Below, one piece after another: positions 36,669 through 43,945 of a stretch of 64,000 nucleotides of DNA. The notes under the pieces were generated by a model, which was given only the letters and a program-made list of their open reading frames with translations, did not search any database and had not been told where the DNA came from. A program made the position numbers and the translations under genes. Origin of the DNA: an uncultured Alphaproteobacteria bacterium (GTDB lineage: Bacteria > Pseudomonadota > Alphaproteobacteria > RF32 > CAG-239); contig CAKQUE010000008.1 of assembly GCA_934277435.1 (NCBI GenBank), forward strand, positions 1 through 64,000. Reading direction: 5' to 3'. How positions within the stretch are numbered: the first letter of the stretch is position 1; the number at the start of each line of letters is the position of its first letter.

Positions 36669-36831
36669 CGAGCCTCGTCGCTCCCGCCACTAAAGAAGCC
36701 TTGGTTTTACCAAGGCTTTTTTTGTTATATATTGTTTTTTTTTGGCTCGAACGAGCGACCTCGGTCGCGAGCTGTAGGAAAATAATATCTCCGGTGGAGA
36801 TATTATTGACGGAAGGCGCAGATTTTGTGGC
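36669..36831. repeat. 163-bp direct repeat, copy 2, upstream of the invertase gene
   Basis: Second copy of 36400-36561. It repeats the tRNA-Asp 3' end, the terminator and the 27-base palindrome (36781-36807). It ends just before the -35 element of the invertase gene. Confidence 0.85.
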
Positions 36832-36834
36832 AAC

Positions 36835-36863
36835 TTTAGAGTTATTATTTCACAATATAGCTT
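36835..36863 (+). promoter_or_regulatory. Promoter of the stand-alone invertase gene
   Basis: TTTAGA (36835-36840), 17-bp spacer, TAGCTT (36858-36863), followed by AAGGAG ahead of the ATG at 36888. The -35 is weak. The -10 hexamer matches those of psd and ruvX. Confidence 0.45.
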
Positions 36864-36887
36864 TATATCACAACAAAAGGAGACGAA

Positions 36888-37490
36888 ATGATATATGGCT
36901 ATATCCGCGTCAGCACGGACAAACAAACCACTAAAAACCAAAAATTTGAAATTGAAAAATTTTGCAAAAAAGAGCATAAGCACATTGATAAATGGATAAT
37001 GGAAACCATTAGCGCCACCAAAGACTTGGACAAGCGCAAACTGGGGATTTTGCTGCAAGAGCTCCAAAAACGCGACATTCTTGTTGCTTCCGAGCTTTCG
37101 CGCTTGGGGCGAAATTTGCTCCAAGTTATGAGCATTTTGCACTATTGTTTAAGTAAAGACATTCAAATTTGGACTATAAAGGATAACTATCGTTTGGGTA
37201 CAGATATTCAGAGTAAAGTTTTAGCCTTTGCTTTTGGCCTATCGGCCGAAATTGAACGAAACCTCATCTCTCAACGTACCAAAGAAGCCTTATGCCGTGT
37301 GCGTAATGAGGGGCAAAAACTTGGTCGGCCGCATGGAAGCAAAAACAGTAAGAATCGTCTGGATATGCACAAAGTACAAATCAAAAAAATGGTAAAACAA
37401 GGTATAAAAAAAGTTCAAATAGCCAAAGTATTGGAGTGTAATCGCAAGACACTTTATAATTATTTAAAAAAAATCAAAATACCAGACTGA
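36888..37490 (+). CDS. Serine recombinase / DNA invertase, intact (candidate master invertase)
   Basis: A 200-residue small serine recombinase with all catalytic features: Ser9 and Arg7 in GYIRVSTDKQ, an Arg-bearing loop near residue 50, Arg72 and Arg75 in SRLGRNLLQV, and the EIERNLISQRT helix start. KLGRPHGSKN leads to a C-terminal helix-turn-helix (IKKVQIAKVLECNRKTLYNYL). Size and layout match invertases such as Hin or Bacteroides Mpi. It has a good AAGGAG ribosome site. No invertible segment is seen beside it, so it may act at a distance, plausibly on the switches at 1708 and 47371. Its helix-turn-helix resembles that of the two degenerate paralogues. Confidence 0.9.
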   Translation: MIYGYIRVSTDKQTTKNQKFEIEKFCKKEHKHIDKWIMETISATKDLDKRKLGILLQELQKRDILVASELSRLGRNLLQVMSILHYCLSKDIQIWTIKDNYRLGTDIQSKVLAFAFGLSAEIERNLISQRTKEALCRVRNEGQKLGRPHGSKNSKNRLDMHKVQIKKMVKQGIKKVQIAKVLECNRKTLYNYLKKIKIPD

Positions 37491-37569
37491 TAATATTGCA
37501 GCCTGCAGGCAAACTAACTTTATTTAGCGAGAAAGTGTTTATATTTTTAACAACATATGCAAAATAAAA

Positions 37570-37598
37570 TTGACAAGAAAAAAACTTTATGTTATTAA
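37570..37598 (+). promoter_or_regulatory. Promoter for tRNA-Ala
   Basis: TTGACA (37570-37575), 17-bp spacer, TATTAA (37593-37598). A further TATAAT at 37622-37627 may be a second -10. Confidence 0.5.
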
Positions 37599-37630
37599 AG
37601 CAATGTTTTGTTGACATTCTCTATAATGTT

Positions 37631-37706
<76 letters not shown>

Positions 37707-37711
37707 ATCTA

Positions 37712-37746
37712 GAAAAAACCGAGATGATATATTCTCGGTTTTTTTC
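37712..37746. terminator. Bidirectional terminator after tRNA-Ala and the LPS operon
   Basis: Stem aaaaccgag / ctcggtttt with a 10-base loop and a T-run on both strands. It ends tRNA-Ala on the plus strand and can end the minus-strand operon finishing with gmhB at 37784. Confidence 0.85.
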
Positions 37747-37783
37747 ATTATAAAATAAATTATCTTATCTGCCGGATTTTTAA

Positions 37784-38248
37784 CTATAGTTCTTCCATTA
37801 TTTTAATAAAATTATCACCTGTAAATAAAAAGTTTTTGCCGCAACCGGCTTTTTGCGCGGCTTCAATATCGCGTTCTTTGTCGCCGACGGAAACAGATTG
37901 CGCCATATCAATACCATATTTATCCCGCGCCTTGATAAACATTCCGCAGTTTGGTTTGCGGTCGTTTCCACTCAATTCCGGACAATAAAAAACATCGGTG
38001 ATTTTGATTCCTTGTTTAGTAAATTCGGCAAGCATATAGCTGTTTAATTCAGCAAAATCCTGCTCGCTGAAATAACCTCGGGCAATACCCGATTGATTGG
38101 TTATCACAATAATCAAATAGCCTTTTTCCTGAGCCTTGCGGCAAAGCTCAAAAATTCCGTTAATAAACTCAAATTTTTCCGGCTGAAAAACATAGCCGTA
38201 ATCAATGTTGATTGTGCCGTCCCTATCCAAAAACAGAGCTTTAACCAT
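37784..38248 (-). CDS. gmhB: D,D-heptose 1,7-bisphosphate phosphatase
   Basis: A 154-residue HAD phosphatase that removes the C7 phosphate in ADP-heptose synthesis for LPS. HAD motif I is FLDRDGTIN with both Asp; VITNQSGIARGYFS and SVGDKERDIEAAQKAG follow. The zinc loop, which has several Cys in E. coli GmhB, is shortened to CPELSGNDRKPNCG with fewer Cys. It starts 8 bases before the end of gmhA and is the last gene of the long minus-strand glycan operon. Confidence 0.9.
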   Translation of the reverse strand: MVKALFLDRDGTINIDYGYVFQPEKFEFINGIFELCRKAQEKGYLIIVITNQSGIARGYFSEQDFAELNSYMLAEFTKQGIKITDVFYCPELSGNDRKPNCGMFIKARDKYGIDMAQSVSVGDKERDIEAAQKAGCGKNFLFTGDNFIKIMEEL

Positions 38249-38807
38249 AAATATTTCTCTCTATCAAGTCGCAAATCAAATGCCCGATGGCAATGTGCAT
38301 TTCTTGAATATGCGCCGATGTATCCGCCGGAACCGGCAAAGCATAGTCTGCCATATCTTTCATTAAACCGCCTTTACGGCCGACCAACGCCACAGTGGCA
38401 ATACCTTTTTTCTTTGCCATTTCAAATGCCAAAACCACGTTTTTAGAATTGCCGCTGGTGGATAAGCCAATCAAAACATCTCCGGCTTGCCCCACACCTT
38501 CCAACTGGCGAGAAAACACCACACCATAACCATAATCATTGCCGATAGCCGTCAAATTAGAGGTATCAACCGTCAAAGAAATTGAATTCATTGCCGGACG
38601 TTCCAATTTATAGCGTCCCACCAATTCAGCCGCCAAATGCTGAGATTGCGCCGCCGAACCGCCGTTGCCGCAAAAAATTACTTTATGCCCGTTTCGGATA
38701 GCGTTGGTGCAAATTTCCGCCACTTGAGCTATGGTTGGGGCTAACGTTTTAAGTTCCGCCACATCGGCAGACAATTCATCAAACTGATTTTCAATATATT
38801 TTTGCAT
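38241..38807 (-). CDS. gmhA: Sedoheptulose 7-phosphate isomerase
   Basis: A 188-residue SIS-fold isomerase making D-glycero-D-manno-heptose 7-phosphate, the first step of LPS heptose synthesis. CGNGGSAAQSQHLAAELVGRY, DTSNLTAIGNDYGYG and GLSTSGNSKNVV are diagnostic; ALPVPADTSAHIQEMHIAIGH contains the catalytic His and Glu. It is 3 bases downstream of hldE and overlaps gmhB. Confidence 0.96.
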   Translation of the reverse strand: MQKYIENQFDELSADVAELKTLAPTIAQVAEICTNAIRNGHKVIFCGNGGSAAQSQHLAAELVGRYKLERPAMNSISLTVDTSNLTAIGNDYGYGVVFSRQLEGVGQAGDVLIGLSTSGNSKNVVLAFEMAKKKGIATVALVGRKGGLMKDMADYALPVPADTSAHIQEMHIAIGHLICDLIERNIYG

Positions 38808-38810
38808 AAT

Positions 38811-40292
38811 TTATCCTTTCATTTTTGCCGCCAGATTAGAGGTTGAATAACCTTCTAATCGTTGCAGAACAATTGGCTTTCCGCCGTAACTCAACACAAA
38901 TTGTGCTTCCGGCCATTTTTCAATCGGGTATCCTTCTTTTGCTATAACATCAGGACGCAGAGTTTTGACAATATTCATCGGCACGTCATCGTTAAAAACA
39001 ATGACATAATCAACAAATTCCAACGATGCTAAAAGCAGTGCGCGTGTTTTTTCATCTTGTATCGGACGATTTTCGCCTTTATGACGTTTGACGCAAGCAT
39101 CGGAGTTCATAGCCACAAACAGCACGTCGCAATATTTTTTTGCCTCAATAAACGAGTGCAGATGTCCCAAGTGGCAGCAATCAAAACAACCATTGGTAAA
39201 ACCGATAATTTTATTTTGTTTGCGCAACTCAGCCACGATTTTTTCAGCTTGTTCCAAAGTGACAACTTTGCGTTTTTGCGGCCAATTATTATCCGCAGTC
39301 TCCCGACACGACAAAGCATTGCGCATTTCCTCGGCGGAAACCGTAGCTGTGCCCAATTTACCCACCACAATTCCCGATGCGGTGTTGGCGAGTTTCAAAG
39401 CGTCCTTTATCGGCGTGTCACAGCCAAGCGCAGCGCCTAAAGTAGCCAACGCCGTGTCACCGGCACCGGAAACATCAAACACTTCTTTGGCCTCTGTCGG
39501 CACTTGCTGAATATCGTCAGCGTCATCGGCGCCAATGTGCAACATTCCGTATTCACTCAAGGTGATAATCAAATTTTTTATGCCGTATTTAGCAAACAAA
39601 AATTCCGCGCCTTGTTTGGCTTGAGCTAAAAAGTCAGCGGCTTGCGGATTATATTTACGTCCGGTTGCCTCAGAAAATTCTTTTAAATTCGGTTTAACTA
39701 ATGTCGCGCCGGCGTATTTTGAATAATCCGAACCTTTAGGATCTATAATGATTTTTTTATTTTGCTCGCGGCAGATTTCCACAATCATCTGAGTGGTAAC
39801 AGGCGTTAACAAGCCTTTGTTATAATCCGAGACCAAAACAATATCCGCCATTTTGATAGCCTGTCGCAAAACCTTTTTGAACTTTGGCAACAACTCGGAT
39901 ATAACCGGCAAAATTTCTTCTTGGTCAGCGCGCAATAAATGATTGTTGCCGGCAATCAAGCGGGTTTTAACAATGGTCGGAAAATTCTTCAGTTTCAAAA
40001 AATGTGAAGAAGCTCCGGTTTGTTCCATTAAATCTGAAATTTTCGCTCCGTTTTCATCATCTCCGATAATGCCGATAAAGGTCGTTTTGCACCCAAGAGC
40101 CACCAAATTGGCAACCACATTTCCGGCACCGCCCAGCATTTCTTTTTCGTGGCTGAATTTAAAAATCGGCACCGGAGCTTCCGGAGAAATTCTCTCGACT
40201 TTACCGTACATAAACTTGTCCAGCATCACATCGCCAATGACCAAGGCTTTAATGTGTTTAAAGTTATTTATATATGTTGATAATAGTGACAT
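38811..40292 (-). CDS. hldE: Bifunctional heptose 7-phosphate kinase / heptose 1-phosphate adenylyltransferase
   Basis: A 493-residue two-domain enzyme. Residues about 1-320 form a PfkB-type kinase (MLGGAGNVVANLVALG, DVSGAGDTALATLG with the catalytic Asp). Residues about 345-493 form a nucleotidyltransferase (GFTNGCFDCCHLGHLHS with the HxGH motif). It makes ADP-heptose precursor for the LPS core. hldE-gmhA-gmhB supply three of the functions needed; the epimerase hldD is not in the window. It follows the acyltransferase gene by only 15 bases, so it probably shares its transcript, which begins at the invertible promoter. Confidence 0.96.
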   Translation of the reverse strand: MSLLSTYINNFKHIKALVIGDVMLDKFMYGKVERISPEAPVPIFKFSHEKEMLGGAGNVVANLVALGCKTTFIGIIGDDENGAKISDLMEQTGASSHFLKLKNFPTIVKTRLIAGNNHLLRADQEEILPVISELLPKFKKVLRQAIKMADIVLVSDYNKGLLTPVTTQMIVEICREQNKKIIIDPKGSDYSKYAGATLVKPNLKEFSEATGRKYNPQAADFLAQAKQGAEFLFAKYGIKNLIITLSEYGMLHIGADDADDIQQVPTEAKEVFDVSGAGDTALATLGAALGCDTPIKDALKLANTASGIVVGKLGTATVSAEEMRNALSCRETADNNWPQKRKVVTLEQAEKIVAELRKQNKIIGFTNGCFDCCHLGHLHSFIEAKKYCDVLFVAMNSDACVKRHKGENRPIQDEKTRALLLASLEFVDYVIVFNDDVPMNIVKTLRPDVIAKEGYPIEKWPEAQFVLSYGGKPIVLQRLEGYSTSNLAAKMKG

Positions 40293-40307
40293 AGTAGGCT
40301 TCCTAGG

Positions 40308-41348
40308 TTATTTTTTTATAAAATTATCGTTAATGTAACTCATTAGAAATTTTGATGTTTTTTGAGGATTTAATATTTTATGACTTAAAAATGAGATAAT
40401 TAATGTTGTTATTACAACTATTCCATATCCTAACCAAGTTTCGTGAATACTAGTAAAAGCCACAACAATCTCAACTGAATAGTGCCATAAATATATTTCC
40501 ATAGCTATATTAGCGATTTTTTGTATAACTTTTGTTTCTAAGAACATCTTGATGAGAGGAATGTATAGTATACTTAAAAATATGGTAGGTATGAAAAAGA
40601 AGATTATTAACAATCTCATTTCACCAGTTAACTGTTCCCCTTTGAAACTTCCAATATTATTTAATACAGTCACATATACAGCATATATAATTATTAGTGA
40701 ATATGCGAGTATTGCTCCTCCTTTAGATGAAAGCTTTTTGTACACTTCATACATTAAAGCTCCCATACAAAATGAGGCATATCCTCTTAATGATGCTTCA
40801 AAATATAAAAAAGGATACTGCCATTGTAAAAGTATGCCACAGGAGCTGAAAAGCAATAAACTAACAAGTAATAAAAAATAAAATTTTTTATTACATTTAC
40901 ATATTAGAAAATACAAAATATAGCATAAAAATAGCGTGCTTACAAACCAACTTGGTCCATTTACAGGAAGAGCATTAATAATCCAACCTGATTCCATTCC
41001 TATAAATCCCAAAAATATATGTAAAAAATCTATAGCTATGTTAGAAGTTGTTTCTCCTTTAATTTTGACTGAATAAAGTTGAATTATCAAACAACATATA
41101 AATGTAATCCAATATAAAGGCATTATTTTAAAATATCTTTTTAAAAACCATTCTGAAAAAGCTTTTTTGCTAATAATGTCTTTATATACATAGGCAAATC
41201 CAAAGCCAGATATGGCAAAAAATACTTCTACTAATCTAGGTCCTAACCGTCTTATTTCACCATCTAATGGAAAATAATGATAAAAAAAGGCTATGAGTAA
41301 ACAGGCTATACCTTTAAGCCCATCTAAAGATTTAATTCTTTCTTTCAT
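40308..41348 (-). CDS. Acyltransferase family 3 membrane protein
   Basis: A 346-residue integral membrane protein with about ten helices. The start IKSLDGLKGIACLLIAFFYHY fits acyltransferase family 3 (OafA/NodX/OatA type), with the conserved His in FYHYF and an EVFFAISGFGFAY stretch. It would acetylate or otherwise acylate a sugar of the O-antigen or capsule at the inner membrane. Base composition is much richer in A+T than in hldE, suggesting later acquisition. It overlaps the pyruvyltransferase gene by 17 bases. Confidence 0.88.
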   Translation of the reverse strand: MKERIKSLDGLKGIACLLIAFFYHYFPLDGEIRRLGPRLVEVFFAISGFGFAYVYKDIISKKAFSEWFLKRYFKIMPLYWITFICCLIIQLYSVKIKGETTSNIAIDFLHIFLGFIGMESGWIINALPVNGPSWFVSTLFLCYILYFLICKCNKKFYFLLLVSLLLFSSCGILLQWQYPFLYFEASLRGYASFCMGALMYEVYKKLSSKGGAILAYSLIIIYAVYVTVLNNIGSFKGEQLTGEMRLLIIFFFIPTIFLSILYIPLIKMFLETKVIQKIANIAMEIYLWHYSVEIVVAFTSIHETWLGYGIVVITTLIISFLSHKILNPQKTSKFLMSYINDNFIKK

Positions 41349-42663
41349 AAGATTTTATTCCTTTATACTTACAAAATTTGTTAAATGAGAGAAGATGTTT
41401 AAAATTTCCATTAAAAATAAGAGAACGAAAACTGCATAAAAACAACTTATAAAAGCTTGTTTGTTTTACTATTTCTGATTTTTTCGCAATTTCATTATGT
41501 GGCTCGTAGATTATATTTGAAATTTGACAAGAAGAATAATCTATATTATTTGAATATGTTATCTTATGAAGTTTATTCATTGATTTTTTTATAAGATTTA
41601 CATATTCATTGAAAACATTATTTTTATGTTGAATAATTTGTATATTCCGTTTTGATATCCCTGATATCATTTTTTCAAAAGTTTGATAAAATTGTAATTC
41701 TTGTGTTTCATTGTCTATTATTTCAGATAAAAATCCGCGACAAGTAGTTCCTCTATCATCGTGAGAAATATTTATATTTGGTATTCCTAAAGACGATGCC
41801 AATCCACATCCGTGAACACGTGGAGAAATAACAAAATCAAATTTTCTATAGATGTTTATATAATCTTTAGCATCATATGAATATAGAATATCAACATCAT
41901 ATTTACCAAAAATTTTATATGCTATATCAAGTTCATCTATATAATGACAAATAATTGAAAACTTATATTGAGAGTACTGTTTTAATATTTTTTTGTATAG
42001 TTCAATGTGATATAAATATGTTTTATCATCAATACAATTACAACGAACAGAATGTTCAAAATTCGCGCCAAAAACTAATGCTATATTTTTCACATCAGTT
42101 ATATTTTTTTCAACCTCAGTAGGTGCAGATAAAAGTGCCGGACAAGGTAAATATATTGCTCCATACTTCTTAGCTAAAGGAGTTTGTTTATATTTTTTAT
42201 CCCTAACAGTCCATAAAATGCTTTTAGAAATGACATCTTCCATATAACTAGGAATATTTTGAGGAATACTTCCAACACCTAAAATCATACAAGGCATGTT
42301 GTTTTTAATTATATGTTCATAAAAATTGATACATCTTGCATTAGTCCACTCAGGCGTTCCAGCAAAAATAGCTAAATCAACGTAGTGTAATTCACTATTA
42401 AATTTTACGGAATTGTCGTGAAAACCATACCGATACATAGCACCATTTTTTTGAATATCTATATAATCATCATAATTTATAGGAAGTTTTTCATTTCTAT
42501 AAAATATGTCATATCCGTTAGCTGGACGAATGGCTTGGTTTCTATTGTAAATAATAGAATTATGTTCACCTAATACTTTATTAAATATTCTTTTTATACC
42601 AAAAAGAATAAATTCATCTCCGCAATTCCATTGCCTTGTTGTATTGTAACAAATTGTTTTCAT
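41332..42663 (-). CDS. Polysaccharide pyruvyl transferase family protein
   Basis: A 443-residue protein. NTTRQWNCGDEFILFGIKRIF at the start, FAGTPEWTNARC and VHGCGLASSLGIPNINISHD match the polysaccharide pyruvyl transferase fold (CsaB/WcaK type), which adds pyruvate ketals to sugars from phosphoenolpyruvate. The C-terminal 100 residues are less typical. The AT-rich codon use matches its neighbours. Some members of this fold are glycosyltransferases, so the reaction is uncertain. Confidence 0.8.
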   Translation of the reverse strand: MKTICYNTTRQWNCGDEFILFGIKRIFNKVLGEHNSIIYNRNQAIRPANGYDIFYRNEKLPINYDDYIDIQKNGAMYRYGFHDNSVKFNSELHYVDLAIFAGTPEWTNARCINFYEHIIKNNMPCMILGVGSIPQNIPSYMEDVISKSILWTVRDKKYKQTPLAKKYGAIYLPCPALLSAPTEVEKNITDVKNIALVFGANFEHSVRCNCIDDKTYLYHIELYKKILKQYSQYKFSIICHYIDELDIAYKIFGKYDVDILYSYDAKDYINIYRKFDFVISPRVHGCGLASSLGIPNINISHDDRGTTCRGFLSEIIDNETQELQFYQTFEKMISGISKRNIQIIQHKNNVFNEYVNLIKKSMNKLHKITYSNNIDYSSCQISNIIYEPHNEIAKKSEIVKQTSFYKLFLCSFRSLIFNGNFKHLLSFNKFCKYKGIKSYERKN

Positions 42664-42679
42664 AGCATTTATTCTTAGG

Positions 42680-43945
42680 TTAACTGATTGAGGTTAGATT
42701 TATAAACTTTTGGAATGCCGTTAAAATAAAATCGTATGAGTATATTAAATTATTGCTGTTTTCGACGACCTTAATTTTATATTGTGGACAAATAAACGTT
42801 CTATCTGCAGGTATTTGGTTGTATTTTTTATTAACAACTAAATATATGTTTGAATAATATACCGAAGATATACAAGGGTCATACATATGTTGCATACATA
42901 AATTAGGAATTTGTAATGCCGAAGATATTGAAGCAAAACAAGAAATAGTAGTTAGAAAACAAATTGGAATATTGCTATTTTTTATCATCCTTACTAAGGA
43001 AATAGAATCATTAATTGTGTATTTTTTTATATCAATAACAAGCAATTTAGAATTTACAATACTTGTTTTTTCTACCGAGATGACAAAGAAATCATCATCT
43101 AACAATTGTTCTATTATTTCGTCAACAAACGGATAAGAAAAATTAGAAGACCTAGCCGTCATTTGAATGAATACAACTTTATTCATTTTATCTTTATATC
43201 GATTAAACAAAGATTTTATTTCTTTGCTATCTTCATAATCATAAATTATTGGTAAGGGATTTATTAAAGGTTCTGGCAAATTAAATGTTTTGCAAAGTGT
43301 TTCAGTGCGTGAAGAAACATACTCATTATGTTCATAAACCATCGGCAGAATTAACGTATCATCAGATTTTAGATTATAACATTCCGAATAATCATAATTC
43401 TTCCAATATTCCATATTTTGATGTCCATCATAATAATATATTTTATCAATATTAGGATTTGTTTCCAAACATTTACCAACTAAAGGTGAATTATTACCAT
43501 CAAAGTTTTTAGAAACATAAGCATCTAAAATCAAATTAGGGTATTCTTTTTTTAATATCTCTATAAAATTAGTGGCATAAAAATAGTCCCCGATACCCAT
43601 AAAGAAAACCAAGCCTAATCTTTTTATTTTGGGATTTAATTCCAGAGCTTTTGCTATATTGAAATATATATGTGAATTTCCGCTAAGCTGAGGAATTTTA
43701 AATTCAGCTAATTCTTTTTTATATTTATATGTTATATCCGAGTTACCAAATTCAAGAACTTTAAACCAAGATGTAAACATCTCATTAATCTTAGGTTGAT
43801 TAATTTGTTTTGGTTTAGGAAAGGTTTTGAACAAGCATTTAAAATTCCACCAAAACAATTTAAAAGCAGCTTTACGTGGTTTATCTTGGTACTTATTTTT
43901 ATACTTATCTACTCGTTTTTGAAGTTTTTCAAAGTAATACTTCAT
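42680..43945 (-). CDS. GT9-like (heptosyltransferase-fold) glycosyltransferase
   Basis: A 421-residue protein starting at the ATG whose A is the last base of the upstream stop (TAATG). A longer frame from 44002 would overlap it by 58 bases. The core (LGLVFFMGIGDYFYATNFIEIL, then VFIQMTARSSNFSYPF and IPICFLTTISCFASISSALQ) resembles the GT-B fold of GT9 heptosyltransferases, but the match is weak. It probably adds a sugar to the LPS or another glycan. Codon use is strongly AT-rich. Confidence 0.7.
   Translation of the reverse strand: MKYYFEKLQKRVDKYKNKYQDKPRKAAFKLFWWNFKCLFKTFPKPKQINQPKINEMFTSWFKVLEFGNSDITYKYKKELAEFKIPQLSGNSHIYFNIAKALELNPKIKRLGLVFFMGIGDYFYATNFIEILKKEYPNLILDAYVSKNFDGNNSPLVGKCLETNPNIDKIYYYDGHQNMEYWKNYDYSECYNLKSDDTLILPMVYEHNEYVSSRTETLCKTFNLPEPLINPLPIIYDYEDSKEIKSLFNRYKDKMNKVVFIQMTARSSNFSYPFVDEIIEQLLDDDFFVISVEKTSIVNSKLLVIDIKKYTINDSISLVRMIKNSNIPICFLTTISCFASISSALQIPNLCMQHMYDPCISSVYYSNIYLVVNKKYNQIPADRTFICPQYKIKVVENSNNLIYSYDFILTAFQKFINLTSIS

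Noticed and set aside
36363..37142. Minus-strand open frames across tRNA-Asp, the duplicated block and the invertase start
   Set aside because: They read antisense through a tRNA, terminators and the invertase gene; the protein-like text is a well-known tRNA artefact.
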